In this document: positions 1 to 12,700 of the stretch, one piece after another
Layout of the letters: every line of letters starts with the position of its first letter
Numbering within the stretch: the stretch's first letter is position 1
Source of the DNA: Kappaphycus alvarezii
Taxonomy: Eukaryota; Rhodophyta; Florideophyceae; Gigartinales; Solieriaceae
Direction: 5' to 3'
Length of the DNA stretch: 64,000 bases
Assembly: GCA_002205965.3 (NCBI GenBank)
Contig: NADL03000767.1
Location: forward strand, 305,578-369,577
Program-made: the position numbers and the translations under genes
Notes under the pieces: model-generated
Told to the model about the DNA's origin: nothing
The model's database searches: none
The model's input: only the letters and a program-made list of their open reading frames with translations

Positions 1-1736
1 ATTGTGACGTGCCGTCTTTTGTTGCATCAAGATGTTTTCCAGGGTGTAGCGACTTTCATCTGGATGGCGGTTCGATTCCTCAAAAGTCGTTGCCGTGACA
101 TGGTCAACAGGTTTCTGTGGCTGCCTATATTGCGGGTGCCTGAGACGTTCCCCTTCCATTCCGTTCCTGTACGAGTGCACAGTCTGTTCCGAAATTCGAC
201 TAAGCTCATGCGGACGGGTTAAATTCTGATGATGTTGCGGTTGATACAATCGCTCATGATGGTTAGGGTCCGCAAGAGAGTGACCAAATTTCTCTCTTCT
301 TGAATGATCCTGTCCTCCCACTTGATTTCGATCATCGTGACGATATTGCTGATGCACAGGAAACAAGTCCTGATTCTGTTTGTACATGAGCCCTGTATTG
401 TTATGGGCTTCGGGTTCAGTCCCGTACATCTGATTTTGGTCGTTCAACTCCCTTCCGCTGAAACGCAAGCCGGGAGCATTCGGATATCGGCGGTCAACAC
501 GTCGCGAGTCTTGGTGATCAATCGCCGCGCGGTTCAGGGAGAGCACGTCCTCGGCGAGTGGCTCCACCTTTTCCTGACTTTGTATGGTACCCCTTGGTAT
601 CCGTGTATCAATTATACCTGTCCTTAACGGGGCCCTGTGCGCCATACCCGCGCCTTGGAATTGCTTGTGGTTCTGAACGCCATGCATAGAGGGCAATTGG
701 TACTGTTCGCGGTCAACAGTGGAACTCTGATGATTGACATCGACATGGGTCCCATACTGCGCGGTAGTTCCAACTCCCGAGGAAGCCTGTGTAGATAAGC
801 GACGATCTGGTGTCTGAAAACTGTTCATATTAACCAAAGGCTCACACAGCAGAGCCTGATCCGGTCTGAATCGCCGAGTAGTGTGTATGTCGGATGGCGG
901 AAAATGGGCACCATGTTTCGGAGCGTTACCAAGCAACGGAATATCGTCGCCAGGACATTTCATAGCCAGCGATCGCGCCTGATGTGGGGAGAGTTCTGGA
1001 TTCTTGTGGGATGGTGCGTCGGGCCTCGGGTAAGGGAGATTGGAAATGCGATTGGTCTGGTCGTAAGGAACGGGCATGGAGCTTGGGATGACCTGTGGTT
1101 GCACATAGTCGCTTCGATAGGTGGCATCGGATGTGTGACGACGATCGGTGACGTCTCAACCTCGGTTATTGAACGAACGCCAACGGCGTTCCTGACAGCA
1201 CTCGGTTTGGGAGCGCCGCAATTGGTGCAAAGCTTCCGACGAACGTGATTGATCTTGGATGTTTGAAGGGAAGCAGGAATCAAGAAGAGGAGGTCAGTGG
1301 ACTGGGAAGCGGGGAGCGCGGGCGGATGGGAGGAGGAAAGGGCAGGACGTGGGGTAGCTTACATGATCGCAGGCTTGACAAAAGCGGTGTGCGCGTCCCG
1401 GGTTTGGAAGCGGTGGTGCGATGTTGCAGACCATGCTGGCGGATGGGTCGATGTTGGGGTGTGGAGTTGAATTTGGTCGATGCGGGACCTGTGTTATTTG
1501 GGTAAAGTTGGGAATCGGAGGGTGAAGAGGCTCGAGAACGGGGGGGTGTCGTTGGCGGAGGTTTGGAGGTTGTCAGTGTCATTATGCAAGTGAGTAGCGG
1601 ACGGGCGATGGCGCAAGTTGTCGATGGCATCTAAAGGAGCCGAGTGGGTTAGTCGAAAGGAAGCGGTCGAGACATCATCGGAGCGGTGTCGTTTGCGAGA
1701 AGTCTGAGCGTCATGCAGGCGCCCTGGGTCTTGCAT
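1..1736 (-). CDS. RanBP2-type zinc finger protein, partial (host gene, C-terminus beyond left edge)
   Basis: The minus frame is open from base 1092 to base 1 (364 codons) and runs off the window. Upstream I infer two GT-AG introns. Intron 1254-1362 begins GTAAGC and ends AAG. Intron 1093-1160 begins GTTGAG and ends ACCACAG. Both keep phase 0 and leave a 31-codon middle exon, 1161-1253. Joining exons 1 and 2 creates Cys-x2-Cys-x3-Asn-x6-Cys-x2-Cys (FCQACDHINHVRRKLC then TNCGAPKP), the exact RanBP2 zinc finger spacing with its conserved Asn and Arg. In ZRANB2-like proteins this finger binds single-stranded RNA or a protein partner. The long last exon is rich in Gln, Asn, His and Arg and looks disordered. 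The start is ATG at 1736 (MQDPGRLHDAQTSRKRHR). A run of seven G on the plus strand at 1540-1546 puts the first part one base out of frame with the finger, either a sequencing slip or a real lesion. An RNA-binding role is inference. Confidence 0.6.
1093..1160 (-). other. Intron 2 of the RanBP2-type gene (predicted)
   Basis: A 68-bp interval reading GTTGAG...ACCACAG on the minus strand. The frame upstream ends in GAG and the frame downstream starts GTC ATC CCA, so phase is kept. Without removing it the zinc finger frame runs into a stop before the long last exon. The prediction rests on frame and splice-site logic only. Confidence 0.5.
1254..1362 (-). other. Intron 1 of the RanBP2-type gene (predicted)
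   Basis: A 109-bp interval with donor CAT|GTAAGC and a pyrimidine-rich 3' end finishing CATCCAAG. It separates the two Cys pairs of the zinc finger. Removing it in phase 0 assembles a textbook RanBP2 finger, which is strong indirect support. Confidence 0.6.
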
Positions 1737-2200
1737 GATTTGGAAAGCGGTCCGAAAGTCAAAGTATAGCGGTGGGTGGGGGAGGAGGGGGAGGGGGGAT
1801 GGAGTTTTGTTTTGAAAAGAAATAAAAATTAGGAGGGGTTGGCAGTGGAGAGTAAGTTTAAGCCAAAGGCAGTGGTTAATTTTGTTTTTTTTTTTGTTTG
1901 TTTTTGTTTTTTTTGCGGCGGGTGGGCAGCGAAGGTAAGATGAAGGAGTAATGATGATGAAAAGGCAGAGCGGAAGGAATGGGTCAGCACAGCGTGAGTT
2001 TGGATATGGATGAAAAGTGGGCAATGAAGAGGAAAAAAAAAGGGCGGGTGGGGACAAATCGAAGGGGACCGATAGGGGTATGTCATCGACGAGGTAGATA
2101 ATGATGGGTCGTTTGATCTCTTGGGGCACTGAGCGGCGCCGCTATACATTACGCTTAGATGTAGGCGGGACAGCTTTGCTATTCACATCATAACAATCGT
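1737..2200. other. Upstream flank of the RanBP2-type gene, T-rich on the plus strand
   Basis: Low-complexity DNA with long T runs (about 1879-1914) and purine-rich stretches. The minus reading frame of the gene stays open back to 2129, but the extra part is low-complexity Ser/Pro/Phe/Lys sequence. I treat it as 5' flank or untranslated leader. I see no clear TATA box. Confidence 0.35.
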
Positions 2201-5200
2201 TTTGTCCGCTGTTTCATGACAAGACGGCTACAGTATCTACACGAATCGTACGAGTGGTGCTCACTTGTCGCCGCTTTCTTGATTTTTTGAAAATATTTTT
2301 CAAGTCTTGTGCTGCTTGGCAATTGCAGCGTGCATGAGTTGTGGTCAAATATTCTAGATGAAAACAAAAAAAAAGAAGGTTTGTATTCCTGTTGCAAGAA
2401 ATTTTCATTCCTCGGTTCTGGTTAAACCTAAAATTACTTTTTACTGTACTCAACTCACGTTTCAGCACTATTTTGTAGCTAATAAACCTTTTTATCAATC
2501 TCAGGCGGGAGGGGAAAAAGTATGGAAAACGCAAAAGAAATGAGTCAAAACTGTCCACACCTCTTCACAAATTGGATTTTTACAACATATTTCTAGCTAG
2601 TGCTAACTTGGTACTCTACTACAGTAATGTACAGTACAGTGTATGTACTATTTGTCCAACAGCAACCTATTATTTCAACGCAGGAAGGCTTGTACAGTAT
2701 TACAGTAACAACAGTCTCATCTGGGCAAACGATGAGATTCGGACGAATCAGGGGGCCTACAGAAATATGGGCCCATGTACTGATCCCATACTTTATGAGG
2801 GGCCCACGTTTCGTGTTTTCTTTCATGGCACTCTTCGAAAATAATAGTGGAGGCCAATTGTACTTACAGAACTGTGCTGGACAGTACTGCACAGTGAAAT
2901 GTATAGTACCTTTGGCTCCCCACGGGCCCAGGCCCGTTCAGTAGCCTTGCTGGGTACTTTTGAATCTCGTCTTGCGCTGTCAAGTTGTACACTATGTTTC
3001 AATACTGCAAAAGGTTTTCGCATTCTTGCGATCACTGGCCTAAAAGACTCCATAGTCGAGCGGTGGCTTCCCAACAACTGAAAAGATGCAAAGATGAGGC
3101 ACACAAGGAAAAAATACTTTATTATTAAAATAAAGTGATAAACGAGATGGCACACAACACAATTGGATGAAATTGCTCTGTGCTAAGATCGAGTGTCTAC
3201 CTCACGTAAAATGATGATTCATTACTAGTTCTAAACTGATATGCACCTCATACAACAAATGAAATTACTGGTCAAAAAGAAGGTTAAGGGTGTCATCACT
3301 CCCTGTACATTTTAGACTGTTTTCTTCAACTAAAAAGAGATTCAAAGGGCCTCGAGATATAGTGCACAGCAACTACATAAACGCCCTAAACCCACTCGCG
3401 CATTAACGACCAGCTCGCTTTCCATACGTCTGCCTACCGTCATGCTAACCTACTCGAGTCCCCACATTTCTTTCCCAACGCCCTGTCGTCTGCAATCGCA
3501 CCGAAAACAGTTGTTTCAACTCGACAACGATCGCAGGAACGCGCGCTGCCCAACCATGCACAGAGCGAATACGTCGCCAAGTTTAGATCAAATACTTTTA
3601 CAGAGAGCTACAGTCGATAATATCGATGACATCGGCTGGCCAGGACTTGCCGATTTCGAGAGCAACATGTACATTTCACTGACGAATATCAAATTTCGCG
3701 CCAAATGACAGATGCACTGTTGTGACGATTGCATAAACTCAAAAAGTCGGCGGCATTGGAGTTGTCCTACGTCTCCGCTGCACTATTAGAGATGGCGGGT
3801 TACATTCTATCACTTCCCGCTCTTTCCAAGTCGATGGAGTTTGGTCTTGAGATGACCAAAATAACTATGCATTAGTGAACTTTATATATATATAATTTAA
3901 TCAATTTTAAACGGATTCCGTCTTACCATCACCCTTCAACAAATAGAGTATGATTGATATTCAGGCAACTTCTCAGCTACTCATGTATGAAAGAGAGAAT
4001 ATCGAATCTCAAAAAAAAATCGAGGAATGCTTGGACTGGGAGCACCTGCGACATGGAACTTTACAGAAACAATTTTGGAACCCGTTCAATAATTTTATTA
4101 AATTATCCAGAATTTGCAAATTATTGTGTAGAGACTATTTTGGAGGTGGTGGACGCATATGTTGATACAGCCGCATCTCTCAGAAATCCATTCTTTTTGG
4201 GTTACCATCACCTTGGTGGCCTGCAGTGACGCTCAACTCAAGGAAGGGGCAGCTACGGTAATACTGTACACCATATTCAAATTGGACCCATCATATTACA
4301 GGGTTTAGTAACATTTGGTGTCTATTTACGCGTTACATCCACTAGTTGTACAGCGCATATTTTCCAAAAAAAGTTCCTTACCATAGGTACGTAAGAAATT
4401 GTTGGTTGCTCTTTGAAAATTGATTTGCATCGATGCAGCCCATGGAATTATGCCGTTTTCTGCCACAGGGAGTGTAATGCTACCCGTAATTTTTTCAATT
4501 TTTTAGGGAAATGTTGTCAATCTGCTGTAAACATCTCTACAAAAATCTTCCACCAATTATGCACCCTGTAGGATATTCCGGGCCACAACCGACCATATTT
4601 TTCAAATATTAAATCACCCCACATTTTCCCCCCATTCTGTAATATCAATGCTTGCCCGAAAACTCGGTTTTTTCACGCTAATTTGAGAGAGGGAGAGGCG
4701 AGGGCCCTGAGAAACGGCATTACACTTACTGTAAAACTATGATACTGAATCTGGATGCAGGATAGGGAGAGTACCTAATTGAATGGCATACGATTTTAAT
4801 TTTCTGGCGCCATGAGAACATAACTTGCACTGCAGCCATTCTTTACAAATTACGTCCCAACTAGTGGTGCTGCTGTAGCGTCAACAGCACTACCAGCCGT
4901 ACTTTGGTGAAATATGCAGCAAAAGTGTATGTCATTCGAAATTGTAGACTTTTCTGCTGTTTGTCTGTAAAATCCGGTTGGATTTATGCGAAATTTAATC
5001 ACGCGCATGTATGGGAAAACTATTTTGGATGCTCCACACTAGATGTACACCCAATCCTGAGACAGCAAGAGAATGAGAGGTGCTTTTCATGTGTTGAATC
5101 AATTCACTTTTTCGCGTTTTTAATTTTCATGTATTGTTGATAAAAATGTAATGACTCGTAGGATACACTCGGTTCAAAGTATACCGCTGTTTATGGTCCT

Positions 5201-8200
5201 GCTCATTAGGTCCAGGAATCAAGGTCCGTGGCCAATAGGTTTGTCTACATTGCGCTTCAACAAAGACTAGTATGAACCAAATTTACAACAACAGCTGTCC
5301 ATGTGCTTGTAATAAAGTACACAATACAGTGTACTGTGCAGTACTTGAATCTACTCGACGGTCTTTTCCGAGAAAACGCCAGCCATTTTACCATGAAAGC
5401 AGCTTTGGCCATTACAGTTGGAAATTTTCTATTTTATGAAAGATGACACATAGGTGGAGCGCACCTAATGACTCTATCGAGACAGAACTGAGGGTAAAGT
5501 TATTGATTTTGGAACATTTTCAACATACAATGCTGTACATGAATCGCAATCATCATGACACTTGGAATCCTGTTGTTCGGATTTTTTCATTTACAGGCTT
5601 TTCTCCCAACCACCATGTTCCAGGGTACACAACATTGTGAAGAAACCAAGGGTCCACTACGAGGGGCACAAAGTGCTCAACGGTGCCTTTGTCGAGAGTA
5701 CTGTACTGCTCATGGTGCAATCTGTTTGCTGCAGACACTAGTTCGATACGCAAAAGTCTAATGTTACACTCGTGGGACAACAGGCGGTTCGTCAGAGTCC
5801 TGCTTGTAATCACAGGACTGTACATCCAAAATCGTCATTCATTCGGCATTAATCAGGGTGAGCCATGGACCATGGGCCCACACCAAAACGTTTATCATTT
5901 TGCCCGCGGTTCAAAAACAACTCGTACAATCACACCACTGCAACGTATAGTGAACCTCCAAACACGACAAAGCAACCGGTATTCCCAGTGGGAGACACTG
6001 GCGGGTGCCTTGGCAAGTGGTTGAAACACTGGTGCATTTCATCAGTTGCAACTTGGCCATGGTGCATGTGCTGTAGGAGGGGAGCAGCATGGAATACCGT
6101 ACGGTACTGCACGCGCTACGAGAGTCGCTGGTCCAGTGCAGCGCTTGTCATCCGCTTCCGAGTTGAGTGTGCCCTTTGTTGAGCGCTATGACAAGGTCGG
6201 GTCATGAAAACGGTTGCCAGAGCAACAAGGCGTCGGTGTGAATCAGCTCAGCTTGCTCGTTTATTTTTCATCAACTCGGCAGTACAGCTCTGTATGCTTT
6301 GCATGTATTAGTTGCAAGTTTCAATCACTTGCTCTGATTCGGCTTTTGTTTTGACAAAAGAATACATAATTTCCTCGGTGGACATCAACATGAAATGTGG
6401 GGTGCTGTCATACAATGCTTTCAATGCAGCATGGCCCAATTGTTCTGTACCAGAAATGAAAGACTGAAATTGTTGTCTAGCTCGATGGTTTCTTGTGATC
6501 CGTAATTATAGAAGGTGCATTGACATATCATGAGTGAGGCGTCACTCACACGTAGCCTTGGATTACCCTATGAGCAACAATTCTCAACGTATCCGCCTCC
6601 AAAAATGTTTTTATCTGCGTTTGACTACCCAAACAAAAGTGACGGTGCAAGTCTCTTCATCTTACTTTTTGACAAATTCTGGATGTGTACAGTAATCAAG
6701 GGCGGGACACGTGTTAGTCGGTGAGGCAACTTGCGTGTAAAACGCTGTTTGAAGAGAAAAGTTGGCTTATTTTTGATGTGAAGAGCCCAGTAACGACCTG
6801 TACAATATATGCTGTACATGCATGTCTCATATACTACAAGACTGCAGCCTCAGCCATTGGACAATTTCAAAGTGCGAGTTGACAAGGAATATCGAATTTT
6901 TATTGTACTGAAGGAGGGCGGCCACAGTTAAAAGTTGTAGAGCAATTTTGTTCGGTATTGTACAGTACTGTACAGTAGATTCCTTCCATCCTTATCCCTC
7001 CCCTTCCTTATGAAAAGAGCAAAATTCATTTTAAAATTGGTACTGCTTACAGAATCATGGTCCACCGAGACAAAATAAGTAAACAATGACGAGCTTCTGA
7101 GACCAAAGCAAACTATGCAGCAGTGGTTGCAATTCAATAGCGACCCTGTTTAGTTTTAACATACAGTAGCAGCCTCAACCCTCAAGCGTGCCGCAACAAC
7201 GTCACACTGAAAGTTTTCAATACACAACTGCGGTTTTTCACCAAACATATTTTCGAGTCCAAATTGGCTCAATTATCGTTACACGTGATACAAGAGGGAT
7301 GACCAATTTTGTCTGTCCCTTTCACCACCTCTCCTCATTAACGCAACAAGGATTACACCGAATGCCCGAGTTACCAGTGAGTTCCACACTTTTGTAATAG
7401 TTTATTCTTTCTGTTGTATCGGTACTATTGTTTTAAACCATCGAACTTTTGAGAGTCATGAGACGGAAACGCTTTACTTTTCGGCTTGAGATCAAACGAA
7501 AAGTTGTAATCTGGATTCAGAAACCACACATTATTTCTATGCAGTATTTAGAAAATCGGTTCCGCTGCCCGTTAGCATCCCTGTACTTTTCGAATTAAAT
7601 ACTTTTAAGGAGAAATACGTGATGTAGTTCCTACTGTATGTCCATAAACATACAGTAAATTTGGCTTGCAGTTTGTGTGCCGACAGAAATCAAACATTTC
7701 AAAAATCATCAAGTTTGCGCATAAACGGATGTTCGATAATACTCTACACTCAAACAGTGATTCCAGCACTTGAGCAACCTCACTGTAATTCCCTGCGAAA
7801 TGTAGAAGAGGGCTACACCGTGGCTTTTAGAATCTTTGCATTGTACTACCGCTTTTTGCTGCACCTTACAGAAAGATGTATTGCAACGTGCAGTAACATG
7901 TGCAGCTGTTGCTCAAAATTGCATTGAATGCAGGCTTGAATAGTATGTCAGCTACCAAGTTTCTCTGTTTATTTTCTGTCCACTACACTGCTAGTGAGAG
8001 GACCCGCTACCTCCCTGAGCTGAAACATCTTTGGTTAGAGCTTTGTCTTCACGGTACACTGAGTGTTGCGACAATTGGGCAAAGAGCAAACCGGATGTTC
8101 CACGTCGGCCATGTTAGATTAGCTTGGTGTTTGCAGTTTCAGAAAACGCGTTGGACAGGATTAAAGAGAAATTAATTATTTTGGCATCAGGGTGCAAGAA

Positions 8201-8745
8201 ACACAGTACTGTACTATTGTTTGTGACACAAATTACGTACGTTTTAATAATGTGGTAAAGTTTTCATAACCGTGGTAGGTAAACCACGTTACGTTAAGGA
8301 TGATGGTACACATTTTTGCTGTATTTCGAAAACTACAGACTACAGTAATCCGTACAGTTGTCCACGGCATCATAACGAGTCGTGTCGACGGCATTGACGC
8401 TTTATCTATTCCTATTGACGCAGTATCTACGGACAAATCGGATCAACCGCACTTGAGGCTCTCCATCACCTTCACAACTTTATAGCTCTTCGTTGTAGGA
8501 AGCGCCCTCTCTCTGAATTTCGGAATCTCAAGATATGTGTCTCGGCGTTTGTTTTGCTGTGCATCGCCGTCATGCCAACCGTCCGCTATTTAAATCATGA
8601 AAGCCTTTTTCAAACAACACAGCCAAGACGTTTGTAAATATCTATGAGAAAATCTTCTCCAGAAATGGTGCCCCGTAGGTTATTCAAGGACATCGGTCTT
8701 GAGAATACTTGCAGTGGATTACCGAGGTTGCATCCTTCAGAGGCA
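2200..8745. other. Gene-free stretch with dispersed TACAGTA/TACTGTA words
   Basis: No reading frame here looks like a protein. Open frames are under 115 codons with no recognisable motif. The 88-codon plus frame at 3442-3708 is the least random-looking, but I cannot place it. The recurring feature is the word TACAGTA and its complement, alone or in overlapping chains such as GTACAGTACTGTACAGTAG near 6960. See the separate repeat entry. Confidence 0.5.
2600..8220. repeat. Cluster of palindrome-like TACAGTA/TACTGTA words
   Basis: The words, or close variants, occur near 2624-2640, 2690-2706, 2880, 4263, 5325-5345, 5698-5706, 6100, 6958-6977, 7165, 7632-7654 and 8204-8214. Several overlap so that the DNA reads nearly the same on both strands. 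A few more lie outside the cluster, for example near 37,925-37,965. They resemble the remains of a dispersed short repeat or sites for a dimeric protein. No function is assigned. Confidence 0.45.
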
Positions 8746-8749
8746 AGGT

Positions 8750-9735
8750 AATCCCTCACAATGTCTTTCCTATCGATCTCCGGCTCCAACCTCTCCTTGC
8801 CCGCCTCCCCACGACCGGTCAAATCCAAGGCGTCCAGACTACCCTCACATCCGCCATCCATCATGAACGCCACAAAACATATCTCTCCTCTCCCCGCAGT
8901 ACGAAAGTGCAGCTCACAGACTCGCCCGGAACCTCAGCTGTCGAACACGGTCCGCCAACTCACCCTTTCTCACCCTCCCGGACTCCCGCGACTCCACCCG
9001 CATCGAACCCCAAATCTGGACATACATGATCCTGCTTCGACTTGGTCAGCCCGTCTTCAACGGCCGGGACCACTGCCCCCGGTGCGCACTCTCCCAAGCT
9101 CGTCCCCCGCCCCTCCTCGACCCACTCGGGAGACATGCTATCCACTGCCCAGCAATGGAGGGATTCCTCCGACGCCACAACCACCTTCGCGACAAACTGT
9201 ATACCCTCCTCCGACATCCTTCTGTAATGCTGCGCCCGAAGCTCGAATATACCTTCCCCTGCGAAGCCCACCTCCCGTACTCGGAACGCCGCCGAATGGA
9301 CATCCTCATTGACGACATCGAATTCTCCTCACGTCCCTGCGCACTAGACGTCTTCATTGCAAGCCCCTACACCGCACGGGCCATCTCCCACTCTCGCAAG
9401 ACCTCCGAGGGGCTACCGTGCCCATTGAAGCCTCGAAAACTGCGCATTACGCTGCCCTCTGTGGGACGATACAAGCCCAATTCTATCCTCTTGGATTCGA
9501 TACTCACGGAGCCATCGGCAAACCTGCCCGTGAGGCCCTAGCCAAAGTCGCCTCTTTTTTCGCTCTCCGCCGCGGGAAACCCCCATCTGATGAATACCAC
9601 CGATTGGTCACCACCCTCGCTTCTCTCGTTCTACAGCTGACGGCTCATGCCGTATCTCGCCGTGCTTTGTCTCTCACATCACCTGATGCTTGAGTGACCC
9701 AGCTCGGTTTAGTGACCCTTTAATAAAAGCGCATG
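8750..9735 (+). mobile_element. LINE with R2-like restriction-like endonuclease, lineage B, 5'-truncated, decayed
   Basis: This is the 3' end of a non-LTR retrotransposon. Read in order over about three frames it shows a segment aligning with the lineage-A LINEs after their reverse transcriptase, a Cys-Cys-His-Cys knuckle (CPRC ... GRHAIHC, about 9085-9155), and an R-x-RH helix region (FLRRHNHLRD). The endonuclease core follows: RRRMDILIDD, ALDVFIASP, then KTAHYAALC with the GAIG block. This order is that of R2/NeSL-type LINEs, whose endonuclease nicks the target. At least two frameshifts, near 8910 and 9415, break it. The last frame ends at 9693, and a 3' tail with AATAAA (9722-9727) closes the element. 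The reverse transcriptase is absent, as expected from 5' truncation. Confidence 0.75.
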
Positions 9736-9739
9736 TTTG

Positions 9740-12700
9740 TTTGTTGTAATCCCAACTAATGGCATGTCACTATTTAATCTTAAACGTTTCACCTTTTAAT
9801 TGACGTATCAGTCCATCACAGGCATTCACACTGTCAAGTAAAACAACGGTCATGTCCAGTTGGGGTACAGGAGGGGCGACTTCCAAGCTACCAATGAATT
9901 GATTCATCTTGACAAGGTAGCATGTCCTAGAAAATCCAGAACATAAGTACTTTTGTGAGAGAAACAGGGCACGCATAAGAATTTCTTATTTATCGTCCTG
10001 ATGGCGACAAGATTAACATCACGGGATTGGAAACAGCACGTCGTCCACAGCCACCGTCTCTATCTGATCCGCTCGTACTCGAAGATCTGATTTGGTAACA
10101 GGCGCAGAACTACCATTCGGCTTAGATTGGCCGTTCCCTGAAGAATATATTAGGCATGGTGGTAATGCAATCCGACCAGTAAAAACAGTATTACTCGTAT
10201 GATGCTTTCAGCCGCGTTTCAGGGATCAAATAAAGCCAATCACGTTAAAGTTCTATTTGTACAAGACTACCTGTTGGCAGAAACCGGAAACCATACAAAA
10301 TCTCTATTTACATTGGCACAAGAGGCCGCCTCACCTTAAACATCAGACAGGTAAATCCGTTACCGCCAACAATATAACTGCTATTGGGTTTTGTTACATC
10401 GGATTGAAACCATAGTGAAAGATTTTTTTTTCATTGCTGGTTCCAGGCTTTCTTTCTTTTGCTACTTTCGGTAGATATTGCTATTTATGAAGGCACTCGT
10501 AAATCAATATAAAGGGTGTAACGAACAGTAAAGGCTAATTTTATTCACGTAAATGGTTGTATATTGGCTATTTTGAACTACTCATCTTTTACCATCCAAA
10601 AAAAACAGCATCATTCTTTCGCAAAGGACAAAAGTGTTACGCGATGTGTGTAAGGTAATAAGTAAAAGAAAATGAATGGAGTGAGGGCTCTGCAGTCTTT
10701 TGTAGAAGGGGAAGATTATTACATGTTCACTTACTGATTAATGAATCTGTCACGTTTCTCAGATTTGGAACTGACTCTGCTCTCGGAAAATACTGGATCA
10801 CTCTCATATATCGAAAAAATCAGTTTTCACGGATCAGGGTTTAGGAATAAAGCCTTTGAAAGCGAAATTGATTGTTATAAAATAGCACAATCATTTTTCA
10901 GATGTAGATCACATTCCAATTATTTGACATTACAAAGATGTCATTCGAAGTATTTTGCTGAAATGTGAAATTTTCGTCCGAAAAAGTTTATTTCCACCAA
11001 ACTAGTTTAAATTTTATCACAGATATAGAAACTCACAGGTAGATCACTTAAACACCTAAAGTTTTGTTTCTTGTTCGTAACAATAAATGTTTTTTGTTCG
11101 TTTCAGAGAGCAAAGAAAGACCCCTAAAAGCAGTTTTCAGACCGTTTGATCATCATCGATTTATTTGTCTGTATTTAGTTTATGCGGCTCTCACTTGTTC
11201 TTGTCAAAATTGAGCCAAGTGATCTCTACAGCTTTTGAAAGGAAAATAGCCCCACCTAAGTGAGATCAATATACTGTACATTCGTTCATACTTGATTTGA
11301 GTTTTATAAATTATTACAAAACAAAGTTAGTGGTACCAAGCAATACAAATCAAGTATGCTCTATTCTCGAAAATTATGTTATGTTTTTTTCGAAACACGG
11401 TAAAGTCGAATATTTCCAGGTAATTATGGTTTTCATGATCACTTTAATTTATTTTAATTTTTATATATCAATTCCTTCCGTGGTAAATCGGACCTTTCTG
11501 GTAATCTATTCAAGTAACAATGGGACTGATGTCGCATTTCAATAATTTTTCCTAATGTTTGAGCGTTGCTGCTCTTACAAGTTTTGAAGTGCAGTTTTGC
11601 GTTGTTAAATCTCCGGATGTGTGAGGTAAGACAATATTTTGCAAATCTAATAGTGATTTTTACGTTTTAAGCCGGGAAGATGACCGATCAGACGTATTTT
11701 ACTTCCGAGATACTCGAAATTTGGCTATTATGACTCTGTAATTGCTAAAGCTGTGAAGATTGAGTTTGAATAGAACATATTATAATTAATTAGAGAGGAA
11801 AATAAGACAAAATATTTCTAATGAAAAAATTCTAGCCTGAAACGTCGTTTGTGTTATCTTAGAATATCAAATAGATACCTCTATGGCTGAAGCCAATCAG
11901 ACTCATTCTAGGATTGATTATGATTGTCCGTGCTTTGAAATGTCACAAGAAAGTGTCAAGAAAATTTTACAAATTAGATTTGTGTGACCTAACTCGCTTT
12001 TGAATATAGAAACTACTTATATTATCCCTAAGTTCATATAATACTCCTACATGATTTTTTAGCAAAAGAAAATGCTTTTCATCTACATGTCGTCCATAAA
12101 GTAACATGCAGTTGCTCAGGTAATTTTGAAAGTATATTTTGTAAGATTGTGTCTCCGAGTAAAAAAGTGCGACAGCAATACACGGCAACATAATGAAGTA
12201 ACTAATAAGTAAAATATGAACGAATATTTACGTAGTAGTCGACAAAACTGCCGTATCTGTTCAAAACTTGTAGTGAAAAATGTATACTATTACCTAAAAT
12301 ATCTAATAATGACCTAAGTATTGAAATGTTATGGTGTAGTTCAGCGCAATTATGCAGAAAATTGCCTCTAACAGAACAAAAGAATCTTACGGAAGAGAGA
12401 TTGTTGTCTATTTGATGGTTGAGAGATAATTTTTACACAGAGTTCAATACAATTTCGGAGGCATTAGAGAGAGGCGATTTATCGGAAGACCGCTTGTTCC
12501 TAGAATGTCAGAATAAATAATATGACTTACTGTGTCATGCTTTTTTTATAATTTTATTCCTTTTTCTGTGACTCATGCGAATGTGAAACTACTGCTCGCG
12601 CTCATAACTGTTGGGTGCGTAAATAAGCATACAAAATCAGAAAGGGGAAATTAAACAAGAAAATATGCTTTATGTTTATACTCGCTCGAAGTATAGGAAA

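Noticed and set aside
66-82. tRNA-like B box (GGTTCGATTCC)
   Set aside because: It lies inside the open last exon of the RanBP2-type gene, and no A box, anticodon loop or acceptor stem pairs around it.
1494-2129. 211-codon minus frame as a complete protein
   Set aside because: Its first half is low-complexity DNA (T/C runs). The useful part starts at ATG 1736 and belongs to the zinc finger gene.
8610-8873. 87-codon minus frame as a gene
   Set aside because: It overlaps LINE lineage B on the other strand, and its sequence is the mirror of that reading.
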